Below, in pieces: positions 8,264 through 18,579 of a stretch of DNA of 64,000 bases. The stretch is from the NCBI GenBank assembly GCA_947496865.1, contig CANMEE010000001.1, forward strand, positions 611,501-675,500. The letters are read 5' to 3'. Origin of the DNA: an uncultured Sphingomonadaceae bacterium (GTDB lineage Bacteria; Pseudomonadota; Alphaproteobacteria; Sphingomonadales; Sphingomonadaceae). Both the position numbers and the translations under genes were made by a program. Position 1 is the first letter of the stretch; each line of letters begins with the position of its first letter. The notes beneath the pieces are model-generated. The model was given only the letters and a program-made list of their open reading frames with translations, ran no database searches and was not told where the DNA came from.

Positions 8264-9309
8264 CAAACCCGGGCGATCAGCTCCGCACAATAGCATCCGA
8301 ACGCATCCTGGTCTTTGACGGCGGCTATGGCACCGCGATCCAGAATCACGGCCTCGGCGAACGCGATTATCGCGGCAATTTGGAACTAACCGACGATCAA
8401 AAGGGCAATAATGACCTGCTGAGCCTGACCCGGCCGGACATTATCGAAGGCATTCACACTGCCTATCTCGACGCGGGCGCGGATATTGTCGAAACCAATA
8501 CGTTCAGCTCCACCAAAATCAGCCAAGCCGATTATAGCTGCGAACATCTGGTCTGGGACCTCAACGTCAAGTCCGCTGAAATTGCGCGCCGCGCCTGTGA
8601 CCAGGCCGAAGCCAAGGACGGCAAAAAGCGCTTTGTGGCAGGCTCCATTGGCCCGACCAACAAAACCCTGTCGCTATCCCCGGACGTCAACGACCCCGGC
8701 TTTCGCGAGATTGATTTTGATTTTCTAAAGGGCGTTTACCGCGAGCAATGTGATGCGCTCATCGAAGGCGGCGTCGATTTTCTGTTGATCGAGACGATCT
8801 TCGATACGCTGAACGCCAAATGCGCAGGCATGGCCGCACAAGAAGCCGCAGAAGCCAGTGGCCGCGATGTCCCTTTGATGATTTCGATGACCTTGACCGA
8901 CTTGTCCGGCCGCAATTTGTCGGGCCATACAGTCGAAGCTTTCTGGCACGCCGTGCGCCACCTGAAACCGCTGACCATCGGCCTCAATTGTTCCTTTGGC
9001 GCCGATCAGTTGCGGCCACATCTAGCGATGCTGACGAAGGAAGCGGACACGTTGATCATGGCCTATCCCAATGCGGGCCTGCCCAATGAGCTGGGTGAAT
9101 ATGACGAATTGCCCGATCAGACCGCTGCGCTGATCAGCGAGTGGCTGGATGACGGTCTCGTCAATATTGTTGGTGGATGCTGCGGCACCACACCCGAACA
9201 TATCGGCGCAATTGCCAAAACGGTAGCCGGTGCCAAACCGCGCGCCATGGCCTCACCTGCTGTCCGCACACGCTTGTCCGGCCTTGAACCTTTCACGATG
9301 GCCGCCTGA
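8260..9309 (+). CDS. metH: Methionine synthase, homocysteine-binding subunit (split MetH, N-terminal part)
   Basis: This 349-residue protein is the homocysteine S-methyltransferase barrel of cobalamin-dependent methionine synthase. The start is FDGGYGT-type and the zinc ligands are Cys244 (GLNCSFG) and the pair Cys307-Cys308 ([10 protein letters not shown]). The ATG at 8260 overlaps the metF stop; an open frame upstream inside metF is ignored. The pterin, cobalamin and activation domains are encoded separately from 9345, after a 35-base gap, so the enzyme works as two polypeptides. A complete barrel with all zinc ligands argues for a functional split rather than a broken gene. Confidence 0.94.
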   Translation: MTNPGDQLRTIASERILVFDGGYGTAIQNHGLGERDYRGNLELTDDQKGNNDLLSLTRPDIIEGIHTAYLDAGADIVETNTFSSTKISQADYSCEHLVWDLNVKSAEIARRACDQAEAKDGKKRFVAGSIGPTNKTLSLSPDVNDPGFREIDFDFLKGVYREQCDALIEGGVDFLLIETIFDTLNAKCAGMAAQEAAEASGRDVPLMISMTLTDLSGRNLSGHTVEAFWHAVRHLKPLTIGLNCSFGADQLRPHLAMLTKEADTLIMAYPNAGLPNELGEYDELPDQTAALISEWLDDGLVNIVGGCCGTTPEHIGAIAKTVAGAKPRAMASPAVRTRLSGLEPFTMAA

Positions 9310-9344
9310 TCCGTTCACCGGCACGCTTCAAAAGAAATTTATAA

Positions 9345-11963
9345 ATGACCACACCCCCCTCTTCCGCGCAATTCGTCAATATTGGCGAGCGTACCAATGT
9401 CACCGGTTCCGCGCGGTTCAAAAAGCTCATCCTCAACGATGACTATGAAGCCGCCGTAGAAGTCGCGCGGCAACAGGTCGAAAATGGCGCGCAGATTATC
9501 GACGTGAATATGGATGAAGGCCTGCTCGACGCGGAACACGCGATGACAACCTTCCTCAAACTCATCTCCGCCGAACCCGATATTGCCCGCGTGCCGGTAA
9601 TGATCGACAGCTCCAAATGGTCGGTGATCGAGGCGGGCCTGAAATGCGTATCCGGAAAGCCGATTGTCAATTCCATCTCGATGAAGGAAGGCGAAGCAGA
9701 ATTCCTGAAATATGCGCGTAAATGTATGGCTTATGGCGCCGCGGTCGTGGTTATGGCGTTCGATGAGACCGGCCAAGCAGATACCAAGGACCGCAAAGTC
9801 GAAATATGCAGTCGCGCCTATGAGCTGCTCACCGGCATCGGTTTTCCGCCCGAAGATATTATCTTTGACCCCAATGTGTTCGCGGTTGCGACCGGCATTG
9901 AAGAACATCGCCGCTATGGGTTGGATTTTATCGAAGCCACGGCGGAGATTAAAAAACGCTGCCCGCATGTCCATATTTCGGGCGGCCTTTCCAACTTGTC
10001 ATTCAGCTTTCGCGGCAACGAACCGGTGCGCCGCGCGATGCACAGCGTCTTCCTCTATCACGCCATCCCAGCCGGCATGGATATGGCCATTGTCAACGCA
10101 GGACAGCTCGATATTTATGACGATATCGACACGGAATTGCGTGAGCATTGCGAAGATGTGGTCTTTGATCGGCGCGATGACGCGACCGACCGGCTGATTA
10201 CGCTAGCGGAAAAATTCCGCGGTACCGATGTCGCGGCAGAAAAAGCGGCTGCCGAATGGCGCGGCTATGAAGTCGTCAAACGGCTCGAACATGCGCTGGT
10301 CAAAGGCATTGATGCGCATATCATCGAAGATACAGAGGAAGCCCGTCTTAACATTTTCAATGCGGGCGGGCGCCCCATCGAGGTTATCGAAGGCCCGCTA
10401 ATGGGCGGGATGAATATCGTTGGCGATCTGTTCGGATCGGGGAAAATGTTCCTGCCGCAAGTGGTCAAATCCGCCCGCGTGATGAAGAAGGCCGTTGCCC
10501 ATCTCTTCCCCTATATTGAGGCAGAAAAGGAAGAAGGCGCGAAGGGCAAAGGCAAGATCATCATGGCGACCGTCAAAGGCGACGTGCATGATATCGGCAA
10601 AAATATCGTCGGCGTCGTCCTGCAATGTAACGGTTTTGAGGTCGTGGATCTGGGCGTGATGGTGCCGTGGACGGACATCATAAAGGCCGCGAATGAAAAT
10701 GATGCGGATATGATCGGTCTATCTGGCCTGATCACGCCATCGCTCGACGAAATGGTCACTGTTTCGGAAGAAATGGAACGCGCCAAGATGACAATGCCGC
10801 TGCTGATCGGCGGCGCGACGACATCCAAAACCCACACGGCCTTGCGGATCGAACCGGCTTATTCCGGACCGACCATCTATGTGCTCGACGCCAGCCGCGC
10901 TGTGGGCGTGGCTTCGCAACTGGTTAGCGATACACAGGCCGAGGGCTTTATCGCCAGCACCCGAGAAGACTACGAACAAGTGCGTATTGCGCGCGCTGGC
11001 AAGACCGCAAAGAAGCTCGCTTCGCTGAATGAAGCCCGCGCCAATGGCGCAACGCTAGACATGAGCAAAAAACCACCGACTCCAAAAAAGCCGGGTCTGC
11101 ATGTCTATGACGACTGGGATCTCGCAGATTTACGAGACTATATTGACTGGACACCGTTCTTTCGCGCGTGGGAATTGGCTGGAACCTATCCGGCGATCCT
11201 GACCGACGACGTGGTCGGCGAAAGCGCGAGCGATTTGTTCAAAGATGCACAGGTTATGCTCGACAAAATTATCACGGAAAAATGGCTGACCGCCAAAGGT
11301 GTCGCTGGCCTATGGCGCGCGCGCCGGGATGGCGACGACATTATGGTCTCGCCGGAAAATGAAGAAGTCGCCCTACCCATGCTGCGCCAACAGGTCAGCA
11401 AGCGGTCGGGTAAATCCAACCATTGCCTCGCCGATTTTATCGACACATCCGACGACTGGATGGGCGGCTTTGCCGTGACCGCCGGCCATGGCATTGATGA
11501 ACATGTCGCGCGGTTCGAAGCCGACAAGGATGATTATAACAGCATCCTGATCAAGGCGCTCGCCGACCGGCTGGCCGAAGCCTTTGCAGAGCGTATGCAT
11601 GAGCATGTCCGCAAAGACCTTTGGGGCTATGCGCCGGACGAGAATCTCGACAATAAGGCACTGGTTCAAGAGAAATATCAGGGCATCCGTCCGGCCCCCG
11701 GCTATCCCGCCTGCCCCGATCACAGCCTGAAACCGATATTATTCGATATGCTGGATGCGACCGCCAATACCGGACTGGAACTCACCAGCAGCTTTGCGAT
11801 GACCCCGACAGCCGCTGTTTCCGGCTTTTATTTCGGCCACCCGCAAGCCGATTATTTCGGCGTAGCGCGCATTGGTGAGGATCAGGTCGAAGACTATGCA
11901 GCGCGGCGGGATGTTCCACTGGATCGCGCGCGGCAATGGTTGCGGCCCAATTTGAACGAATAA
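9345..11963 (+). CDS. metH: Methionine synthase, pterin/cobalamin/activation subunit (split MetH, C-terminal part)
   Basis: This 872-residue protein carries the rest of MetH in order: a pterin-binding barrel (residues 5-280, [11 protein letters not shown] at the start), a cobalamin cap region, the Rossmann cobalamin domain with [10 protein letters not shown] (cobalt ligand His415), and the SAM-binding reactivation domain near the C-terminus ([14 protein letters not shown]). The methyl group moves from methyl-THF to cobalamin to homocysteine bound by the partner encoded at 8260. It belongs to the regulator-metF-metH-metH operon. No cobalamin or SAM riboswitch is seen ahead of it. A hairpin REP element follows the stop. 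Confidence 0.95.
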   Translation: MTTPPSSAQFVNIGERTNVTGSARFKKLILNDDYEAAVEVARQQVENGAQIIDVNMDEGLLDAEHAMTTFLKLISAEPDIARVPVMIDSSKWSVIEAGLKCVSGKPIVNSISMKEGEAEFLKYARKCMAYGAAVVVMAFDETGQADTKDRKVEICSRAYELLTGIGFPPEDIIFDPNVFAVATGIEEHRRYGLDFIEATAEIKKRCPHVHISGGLSNLSFSFRGNEPVRRAMHSVFLYHAIPAGMDMAIVNAGQLDIYDDIDTELREHCEDVVFDRRDDATDRLITLAEKFRGTDVAAEKAAAEWRGYEVVKRLEHALVKGIDAHIIEDTEEARLNIFNAGGRPIEVIEGPLMGGMNIVGDLFGSGKMFLPQVVKSARVMKKAVAHLFPYIEAEKEEGAKGKGKIIMATVKGDVHDIGKNIVGVVLQCNGFEVVDLGVMVPWTDIIKAANENDADMIGLSGLITPSLDEMVTVSEEMERAKMTMPLLIGGATTSKTHTALRIEPAYSGPTIYVLDASRAVGVASQLVSDTQAEGFIASTREDYEQVRIARAGKTAKKLASLNEARANGATLDMSKKPPTPKKPGLHVYDDWDLADLRDYIDWTPFFRAWELAGTYPAILTDDVVGESASDLFKDAQVMLDKIITEKWLTAKGVAGLWRARRDGDDIMVSPENEEVALPMLRQQVSKRSGKSNHCLADFIDTSDDWMGGFAVTAGHGIDEHVARFEADKDDYNSILIKALADRLAEAFAERMHEHVRKDLWGYAPDENLDNKALVQEKYQGIRPAPGYPACPDHSLKPILFDMLDATANTGLELTSSFAMTPTAAVSGFYFGHPQADYFGVARIGEDQVEDYAARRDVPLDRARQWLRPNLNE

Positions 11964-11994
11964 GCGCTTTTCTTAAACAGGTTCTATTCTCCCC

Positions 11995-12067
11995 CGTTAG
12001 TGCTGAGCTTGTCGAAGCACGTCTATGAATAGTCGAGAAGCGTGCTTCGACAAGCTCAGCACTAACG
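11995..12067. repeat. REP-like palindrome with perfect 27-bp arms
   Basis: Arms 11995-12021 and 12041-12067 are exact reverse complements (CGTTAGTGCTGAGCTTGTCG... on the left), with a 19-base loop. Related right arms occur at 13222-13249 and 60469-60498. It follows metH and may stabilise or end the transcript. Confidence 0.85.
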
Positions 12068-12220
12068 GTTCTGCGTCATCGGTCCCCGTATGCTTCCGCC
12101 ATTAACTTTTGCCCCCTCGGATGACGCACTCTGGGACAGCATGATCGTCGATATTGTTTTGAAATACGCACCGCTTTATGGAAAAGCTGAGATAACCCCG
12201 GTTTTTCAGGAGCTTCGTAC

Positions 12221-13165
12221 GTGAGATTTTCGGTCCCCACCCTTATTGCAGGTCTTTTGGCAGTCGCCAACAGCACAGCAGCCGTCGCTCAAGACAGCGC
12301 GCCCTTCACAATCGCGGAAAACGGGCAGGGTTTCTACAGCCTGTCAGATGCCGTTGAAGCGATTGGCAATCGCCGGGGAACGATTGTCATTGCACCGGGC
12401 GCCTATGGCGATTGCGCGGTCCAGACCGAAGGGCAGGTTACCTATCGCGCAGCCGTTGCCGGACAGGCTATTCTCGATGGCGGGATTTGTGAAGGCAAGG
12501 CAGCTTTGGTCCTTCGCGGGCAATCCGCCATTGTTGATGGCATTATTTTTCAAAACCAGCGCGTGCCCGACGGCAATGGCGCAGGCATAAGGTTGGAACG
12601 CGGTAATCTGACAATTAGCAATGCACTTTTTCGTAATAGCGAACAGGGCCTGCTGACCGCCGATGACGCCAGTGGCAGCATTGTCATCGACCGTTCGACC
12701 TTCCAGCGGCTGGGCCGCTGTGACCGCGGCCTATCGTGCGCGCACAGCATCTATATTGGTGACTATGGGTCGCTCAGCGTCACCAACAGCCGTTTTGAAA
12801 AAGGCAGTGGCGGCCATTATGTGAAAAGCCGCGCGCCGCGGATCACCGTGACCAATAGCAGCTTTGACGATACGCAGGGGCGGACAACCAATTATATGAT
12901 CGACCTGCCCGCTGGCGCTTCCGGCGTGATTAGCGGCAATGTATTTGTGCAGGGCCAGAACAAGGAAAATTGGAGCGCTTTTGTCGCGGTTGCGGCCGAG
13001 GGCAAGAAACATAGCTCTGCCGGCCTCAACATCCACTCCAACAGTGCTTCCCTCGCCAAGGGCGTCGATCGCAATACCTGGTTTGTCGCCGACTGGAGCG
13101 GTGACAAGATGCGGATTGCAAATAACCGTTTAGGCCGGGGATTGACCCGCTATGAAAGAAGATAA
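12221..13165 (+). CDS. Exported right-handed parallel beta-helix protein
   Basis: This 314-residue protein has a Sec signal peptide (cleavage near AAVAQ, residues 20-24). A beta-helix follows with repeated short strands and turns such as LVLRGQSAIVDGIIF, GNLTISNALFRNS, GSIVIDRSTFQRL and RITVTNSSFDD. The fold is used by pectate-lyase-like enzymes and carbohydrate-binding proteins, but no catalytic residues can be assigned. A conserved-looking Cys pair (CDRGLSC) lies mid-helix. The GTG at 12221 is supported by CAGGAGCT seven bases upstream. It stands alone between two REP-like palindromes. Confidence 0.8.
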   Translation: MRFSVPTLIAGLLAVANSTAAVAQDSAPFTIAENGQGFYSLSDAVEAIGNRRGTIVIAPGAYGDCAVQTEGQVTYRAAVAGQAILDGGICEGKAALVLRGQSAIVDGIIFQNQRVPDGNGAGIRLERGNLTISNALFRNSEQGLLTADDASGSIVIDRSTFQRLGRCDRGLSCAHSIYIGDYGSLSVTNSRFEKGSGGHYVKSRAPRITVTNSSFDDTQGRTTNYMIDLPAGASGVISGNVFVQGQNKENWSAFVAVAAEGKKHSSAGLNIHSNSASLAKGVDRNTWFVADWSGDKMRIANNRLGRGLTRYERR

Positions 13166-13182
13166 CTGAAACCCTGTTTTTC

Positions 13183-13250
13183 CGTGAGTGGTAAGCTTGT
13201 CGAACCACGCCTATCGTCACACGTCCTTCGACAGGATCAGGACTAACGGT
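13183..13250. repeat. Degenerate REP-like palindrome between convergent genes
   Basis: The left part (about 13190-13209) pairs imperfectly with the right arm 13222-13249, which reads CGTCCTTCGACAGGATCAGG and continues to CTAACGG. It is a diverged copy of the 11995-12067 element and separates the convergent beta-helix and phosphatase genes. Confidence 0.7.
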
Positions 13251-13251
13251 T

Positions 13252-14925
13252 TTATTTGCAGTTATTTTCCGGACCGCCATCAATATCCAGACAGCGACCG
13301 TCAAACTCGCCTTGCGGAACGTCCAGACCGATAACCGATGCTAAGGTCGGGGCAATATCAACAGTTTGAACAGACAAAGGCTGTTCGAAATGGCTCATGC
13401 CTTCGCGCCAGAATAGAATCGGAACGCGCCGGTCATAGTCCCATGGACTGCCGTGGGTCGCAACATAGCCACGCATCGCCCGGGCAATCGGCGTCACTGC
13501 TTTTTTCAGCAGCACGATGAAATCACCGGACCGATCGGGGTGAAAAGATGCCCGTGTACGCTCGGCCATCGTCCACTCCTCTACCGGTCCTTGCGGCATC
13601 GGCATTGCGGCGAGATCTGCTCCGTCAAACACGGCATGGACCTGGGGGTGACCGCTTAACTGTTTGATCGCTTCGGCCTTCACTCTGGCCTTGGTATCGA
13701 CATCCAGCGCCAGACTGACATAATAGTCTCCAAACGGGCTATCGGCATACAGCACCGGTTCCTCGCCGGTCAGGGACAGCGCCTGTTTGACCCGCGCGCC
13801 GACATCTTTCGCATTAAGTTTGGCGTCGACCCGCTGCGCCTTGGGAACACCTTGCAGTGTAAGCCGTTCGGGCAAGTCATGGCCGCCATGATCAGCGGTG
13901 AGCACGACCAGATAGTCGCGATCCATTTTGTCCAGACTGTCAAAAAATTGCCCAAGATTTCTATCGAGCTCAGACAGGTTGATGCACATTTCAACCCCGC
14001 CCGTGCCAAAGGCATGACCGACATAATCTGTCGCGGAAAGGCCGATATTCAAGATATCGGTAAATGCAAATGTACCCAGCCGTTCATCCGTAATCATCTG
14101 GGTCGCCAGCGCCAATATGGCTGCATCAAAATCTGGGGACGCGCGAAAAATAGGCGCCCCATTTTCCGGTCGCTGGAACCGATATGTGCCAATCGGATTG
14201 TCGGCGCTGACCGGAATGGGCCGATTGCGGATTTCGCAGTGGGCAGGCATGGCGATGGGCGCGCGTGGCTTGGCCAGCATGGCCTTGAGATCTGTATTAA
14301 ACTTCGCCAGCGCAGGCAGCATCAAGCCGTCCTGCTTGGTTTGAAATCCCTCGCCCTTCCACCAGAATATCATGTCAGGCGCATTGCCGCCCATCATCAA
14401 GGCGGCCCGGTCTTTGCCGGATACTGCCATATTGCGGGAATCTGGCGACAATGTCTTTAGCCGTTCCCCGAGAGTAGGCACCAGCAAATGCCAGGCAGAG
14501 GCGACATAATCGCCCTGCGTCGCCGCGGTGATACTGCCAAAGCTCGTGCCTTCAATCCGCTCGTCTTCTGCGCAATAAATTGTTTTATCATCGCGCTTCA
14601 CGCCCAGATCAATCCAGTTATTGGCGATGATACCAGCGCGCCCCGGATGAACACCGGTCATAATGGTGGCATGGCCCGGGCAGGTTTCCGTTGCGGCATG
14701 CCCCTGATAGCCCGATGGAAAAACCGCGCCGCTGGCCAGACGTTTCAGGCCGCCGGTAAAAGTGCTGCGATATTCGCTGAACAGATCGGACGAAAACTGG
14801 TCCACCGATATCGCGATTACCAATTTGGGTGTATCGGATTTCGCTTCGCTGTGATTTTCGGCATTGGCGGTGGTGGAAATTGCGATAAAAGCTATGAAAC
14901 TTGTAACATATTTGATGACGCGCAC
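13252..14925 (-). CDS. Alkaline phosphatase family protein, PhoK/PafA-like
   Basis: This 557-residue periplasmic enzyme has a signal peptide (cleavage near NAEN, residue 22). Its length and motifs match the Sphingomonas PhoK type: nucleophile Thr81 in TETCPGHAT, Asn102 in ANNW (21 residues later, as in PhoK) and Lys171/Arg173 in SGKDRAA. Metal ligands are supplied by VDQF (Asp42), TADHGGHD and a late THGSPWDYDRR segment. Such enzymes release phosphate from monoesters and are calcium/zinc dependent. The start is GTG. It is convergent with the beta-helix gene and divergent from the DsbD-like gene. No Pho box was identified. Confidence 0.88.
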   Translation of the reverse strand: MRVIKYVTSFIAFIAISTTANAENHSEAKSDTPKLVIAISVDQFSSDLFSEYRSTFTGGLKRLASGAVFPSGYQGHAATETCPGHATIMTGVHPGRAGIIANNWIDLGVKRDDKTIYCAEDERIEGTSFGSITAATQGDYVASAWHLLVPTLGERLKTLSPDSRNMAVSGKDRAALMMGGNAPDMIFWWKGEGFQTKQDGLMLPALAKFNTDLKAMLAKPRAPIAMPAHCEIRNRPIPVSADNPIGTYRFQRPENGAPIFRASPDFDAAILALATQMITDERLGTFAFTDILNIGLSATDYVGHAFGTGGVEMCINLSELDRNLGQFFDSLDKMDRDYLVVLTADHGGHDLPERLTLQGVPKAQRVDAKLNAKDVGARVKQALSLTGEEPVLYADSPFGDYYVSLALDVDTKARVKAEAIKQLSGHPQVHAVFDGADLAAMPMPQGPVEEWTMAERTRASFHPDRSGDFIVLLKKAVTPIARAMRGYVATHGSPWDYDRRVPILFWREGMSHFEQPLSVQTVDIAPTLASVIGLDVPQGEFDGRCLDIDGGPENNCK

Positions 14926-15008
14926 GAATAATCCCCATGGTATAAAGCGGCTGTGGCAAGAGAGCCGTCGATAGACTAACAGCGTTAAAGATAAAGTGGT
15001 GAGTTTTT

Positions 15009-17135
15009 ATGACATCTGAAACCTATTTGAGGACAATCTGGCCGAGCTTCCAGCTTTTGCTCGCGGCTCTAGTTCTCGCAGCGTTGCTTAGCTTCAGCCC
15101 GGCCGCAGCGCAGGTTGATCTCACCAAGCGTGAGCTGAACGTGCCAGCCACTCTGGTTGCGGAATCGCAGCAAGTGCAAGCGGGGCAAAGCGTCACCCTC
15201 GCCTTTGTCATGAACCCCAAACCAACCTGGCACGGCTATTGGGAAAATCCCGGCGATGCGGGCATCGGAATGAGCTTCGACTGGAAACTTCCAGACGGTG
15301 TCACCGCGGGCAAAGCCCAATATCCCGTTCCCGACACGCTGCTGATCTCGGGCATCATGAACTATATTTACAAGGGCGATTATGCGGTCCTCGTCAATCT
15401 GGTTGTGTCCGAGAAAGTGAAGCCGGGACCATTGCCGATATCCGTCAAATCCGAATGGCTCGCTTGTACCGATGAAGTCTGCGTGCCCGAACAGGATGAA
15501 CTGTCGATCAATTTGCAAGTGGTCGGACCGGATGCAGCCGTTTCCTTGAACAATGCATTCAATGCTTATCGGGAAGCATTGCCGCGCCAACTGGGCAGCG
15601 CGGCGACCTTCACGGTCAAGGATGATTTATTCCGCCTGTCCGTTCCTTTCCCTGCGAATATCGATATAGAAAAACCCTATTTCTTCATCAAGGAAGACGG
15701 GATTGTCGACTATGCCGCACCGCAAAAGGTCAACCGGGACGGCGACACATTAATTATCGAAACAGCCGCGCGCGGCGACGCGTTGCAGAATATCTCGGGC
15801 GTCGTCAAAATCGGGCCGAGTTCCGGATTTTCGGTCAAGGCGGCCAGCGGCGATGTGGAAATGTCCGGAACCCCCTTTATCGGGAGTGACGACGGCGGAA
15901 ATTTTACTGGTGGTGGCGACCAATCTAACGCCTCTCTGCTTTTCATAGCGCTCGGCGGCGCGATTGTCGGTGGTTTGCTGCTCAATCTGATGCCCTGCGT
16001 GTTTCCGATCCTTAGCCTCAAAGCCATTAGTCTTGCCAAAGCGGGTGGTGAGGAAGCTGTCGTACGCCGCGATGCCCTGGCCTATACAGCCGGCGTTGTG
16101 GTCGTCGCCACAGCATTGGGCGGGTTGCTGCTCGCCTTGCGGGCAAGCGGCGCAGCAGTCGGTTGGGCGTTCCAGCTGCAAGATCCCAAAATCATCTTTG
16201 TCCTGCTCGCACTGGTCATCGCCATCGGGTTCAACCTTGCCGGATTGTTCGAGCTGCCCAATGTGAATTTCGGCAACAAGCTGGCTGAGAAGGACGGCGC
16301 TGCAGGATCATTCTGGACAGGCGCGCTCGCCGCCTTTGTTGCCACGCCTTGTACCGGCCCGTTCATGGCCGCTGCCTTGGGCGCCACCATCGTGCTGCCG
16401 CCAATTGCGGCCCTGATAATCTTCGCTGGATTGGGCGTCGGCTTAGCGCTGCCCTTCCTGCTTATCGCCTTTGTGCCGGCAATCCGCAATCGGCTGCCCA
16501 AGCCAGGCGCTTGGCTGGACAGTTTCCGCAAAATCATGGCCATTCCGATGTTCCTTACCGCTATCGGTCTAATCTGGTTGCTGGGACGGCAGATCGGGAC
16601 CGATGCACTGGGGCTATCACTCATCTTCCTGCTGCTTATCACCTTGATATTATGGTGGTTCGGTGGCGGCCAGATGAAAGGCCTGTCACGCGGCACATGG
16701 GCCACCGGCGCTTTGACCGCAGCGATAATCGGCGGTGTTTTGTTACTGCCCGGTGCAGAGGCAATGGATAATCAGAAAGTGGCTAGCGCATCATCTGCGA
16801 CGCTGCCCAGCGAGCCTTTCAGCGAGGAAAGATTGTCTGAATTGCGCGCATCCAATCAGCCAATTTTCGCTTATTTCACGGCCGATTGGTGCATAACCTG
16901 CAAGGCCAATGAAGCCGCCGCTGTGCAGCGACAGGAAACGGCCGACGCCTTTGCTGAAGCCAATGTCGCGGTGTTGATGGGTGACTGGACCCGGCCGGAT
17001 CCGGTTATCAGCAAATTTTTAGAAAAACATGGCCGTGCCGGCGTGCCACTCTATCTCTATTATGCACCGGGCGAAGAGCCTGTTATATTGCCGCAGATAC
17101 TGACCGTCGGTACATTAACCGATCTGGTCACGTAA
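15009..17135 (+). CDS. DsbD-like thiol-disulfide electron transporter
   Basis: This 708-residue protein has a signal peptide, a periplasmic N-terminal domain (about 36-290, with Cys residues in WLACTDEVCVPEQ), a polytopic core and a C-terminal thioredoxin domain. Core cysteines lie in MPCVFP (Cys330) and TPCTGP (Cys448), the pair that carries electrons across the membrane in DsbD. The thioredoxin site is C628ITC631 in ADWCITCK. The probable role is delivery of reducing power from cytoplasmic thioredoxin to periplasmic thiol proteins. The domain order and N-terminal type resemble ScsB/DsbD variants of alphaproteobacteria. The redoxin gene 44 bases downstream is a plausible partner. Confidence 0.92.
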   Translation: MTSETYLRTIWPSFQLLLAALVLAALLSFSPAAAQVDLTKRELNVPATLVAESQQVQAGQSVTLAFVMNPKPTWHGYWENPGDAGIGMSFDWKLPDGVTAGKAQYPVPDTLLISGIMNYIYKGDYAVLVNLVVSEKVKPGPLPISVKSEWLACTDEVCVPEQDELSINLQVVGPDAAVSLNNAFNAYREALPRQLGSAATFTVKDDLFRLSVPFPANIDIEKPYFFIKEDGIVDYAAPQKVNRDGDTLIIETAARGDALQNISGVVKIGPSSGFSVKAASGDVEMSGTPFIGSDDGGNFTGGGDQSNASLLFIALGGAIVGGLLLNLMPCVFPILSLKAISLAKAGGEEAVVRRDALAYTAGVVVVATALGGLLLALRASGAAVGWAFQLQDPKIIFVLLALVIAIGFNLAGLFELPNVNFGNKLAEKDGAAGSFWTGALAAFVATPCTGPFMAAALGATIVLPPIAALIIFAGLGVGLALPFLLIAFVPAIRNRLPKPGAWLDSFRKIMAIPMFLTAIGLIWLLGRQIGTDALGLSLIFLLLITLILWWFGGGQMKGLSRGTWATGALTAAIIGGVLLLPGAEAMDNQKVASASSATLPSEPFSEERLSELRASNQPIFAYFTADWCITCKANEAAAVQRQETADAFAEANVAVLMGDWTRPDPVISKFLEKHGRAGVPLYLYYAPGEEPVILPQILTVGTLTDLVT

Positions 17136-17179
17136 TGCGCGCAAATATTGAACTGGATTGAATGAATAGGAGACCCCCC

Positions 17180-17797
17180 ATGTTTTACAAAGCCGCCCTT
17201 ACATCCATCGCCGCTGTCGCTACCATTGGAATGGCCATGCCGCTTGCCGCCGCGCAAAAAACCGGTGCCATCGCGCAGGACTTTAAACTGACGGATATGT
17301 ATGGAAAAACGGTTCAGCTTTCCAGCTTCCGCGGCAAGACCGTGGTGATGGAATGGCACAATCCCGGATGCCCTTTTGTCGTCAAACATTATGATAGCGG
17401 CAATATGCAGAAAACGCAGGCTGCGGCCCGCAAACAAGGCGTTGTCTGGCTGACCATCAATAGCGGCGCGCAAGGGAAACAGGGTTATATGAAAGGCCCG
17501 GAGGCGCAAAAGCTCACCAAAGATCAAGGCATGAATTCCAACCACTATCTGCTGGATGCCAAAGGGGTGGTTGGCAAGGCCTATGCCGCCAAAACGACAC
17601 CACATATGTATATCATCAATGCGTCAGGCAAGCTGGTATATCAGGGCGGCATTGATGATAAACCAACCGCGAATAAGGCCGATATCAAAGGCGCGCGTAA
17701 TCATGTCACAGCCGCTTTAACGGAACTAAAAGCTGGAAAAAGCGTCAGCGTAGCCCAATCCCGACCCTATGGCTGTTCGGTCAAATATGCCAGCTAA
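17180..17797 (+). CDS. Exported thioredoxin-fold redoxin (AhpC/TSA-like)
   Basis: This 205-residue protein has a signal peptide (cleavage near LAAAQ, residue 24) and a thioredoxin/peroxiredoxin-like domain: AIAQDFKLTDMYGK, the active-site segment NPGCPFVVKHY with Cys64 and no CXXC partner, and KTTPHMYII with the cis-Pro. A single active Cys, with another near the C-terminus (PYGCSV), fits a periplasmic peroxiredoxin-like protein. The ATG at 17180 has TAGGAGA seven bases upstream, so the earlier in-frame ATG at 17162 is not used. The upstream DsbD-like gene suggests where its electrons come from. Confidence 0.86.
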   Translation: MFYKAALTSIAAVATIGMAMPLAAAQKTGAIAQDFKLTDMYGKTVQLSSFRGKTVVMEWHNPGCPFVVKHYDSGNMQKTQAAARKQGVVWLTINSGAQGKQGYMKGPEAQKLTKDQGMNSNHYLLDAKGVVGKAYAAKTTPHMYIINASGKLVYQGGIDDKPTANKADIKGARNHVTAALTELKAGKSVSVAQSRPYGCSVKYAS

Positions 17798-18063
17798 CGA
17801 TTAAGACAGGCCCAATGGGAAAAGTAGGGCCGTCGCGCGATACACAACCGGCGCGCCAGCCCTACTCCCAAAAGTCCGGCGGCTTGCAAACCCCCTGAAA
17901 GCCCCCGTATAACGGATTGCCGGACCTAAATTGTAAGCACCAATGCTTATTCCTGATCAAAGGATCGGGAGACAGATTTAATACGCAACCCAAATCTGTC
18001 CCCCGCCTTTGTTCCGACGACATGCGACCCTGAGCCGCCGCCGGTCAAACACGTGACGTCAAA
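17798..18063. other. Gene-free spacer with five consecutive stem-loops
   Basis: Between two convergent genes I can fold five successive hairpins: 17817-17869 (GGGA + GTAGGGC + CGCGC pairings), 17874-17925 (GTCCGGC/GCCGGAC), 17934-17949 (TAAGCA/TGCTTA), 17951-17970 (8 bp) and 17971-18000 (GACAGATTT/AAATCTGTC, extendable by GGG/CCC). There is no T run typical of a terminator and no open reading frame of note. It may be a structured RNA or a cluster of palindromic repeats. Confidence 0.5.
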
Positions 18064-18450
18064 CTAGTGACCCGTCAGGTTGAACTTCTTGGTGCCGTTG
18101 GCGCCAACCAGTTCAATGCCCTTTTTACCTGACAGGCCAGAAAGCGGCATTGATTTCTCATAACGGTCGACCCCCATCGAATCGTCATGGTCATGTGCCG
18201 CGCGCGTTTCCCACGCTAACTCTATCTGCTGATATTCGGTCTCAGGATCACCCAACATTGGCAGCAATCTTATATTCGCGTCCGGTTTCGGTCTTGGACC
18301 TGACACGATGAGGTACAGCCCCTGCCCCAAAGGCGGACCCATCCGCAGTTCGGCAGAGTCAAAATCGGCAGCGTTCACACGTCCGGACTTACCGGGCGCG
18401 GCCATCATGCCAGCCTTCATCTGTTCGTCATTGTTCACAACAAGCTCCAT
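18064..18450 (-). CDS. Hypothetical protein, unknown function
   Basis: This 128-residue protein begins MELVVNNDEQMKAGMM. It has no signal peptide or membrane segment and is predicted to be mostly beta, with Gly/Pro turns (GPPLGQGLYLIVSGPRPKP). I recognise no family or catalytic motif. The ATG at 18450 is chosen for the AGAGGTT upstream; a TTG six codons earlier is the alternative. Its promoter region holds an unusual 10-bp phased TTGTAA array about 130 bases upstream. It is convergent with the redoxin gene across the folded spacer. Confidence 0.6.
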   Translation of the reverse strand: MELVVNNDEQMKAGMMAAPGKSGRVNAADFDSAELRMGPPLGQGLYLIVSGPRPKPDANIRLLPMLGDPETEYQQIELAWETRAAHDHDDSMGVDRYEKSMPLSGLSGKKGIELVGANGTKKFNLTGH

Positions 18451-18579
18451 AAGAACCTCTCTGTCCAAAACCGAGATGCTGACCGCGGCTCATCATTGTG
18501 GCCGGTATTTCACTTTCGTGTCAGCTCGTAACTACGCAACTTATGTAGGACTCTTTAGCGCAACCGGGCCTGAACAGTC

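Noticed and set aside
12072..12128. Inverted repeat TGCGTCATC ... GATGACGCA with a 39-base gap
   Set aside because: Arms are short and far apart, beside a REP element; no clear role.
17798..18063. tmRNA, RNase P RNA or SRP RNA in the folded spacer
   Set aside because: None of the signature sequences of these RNAs was found on either strand.
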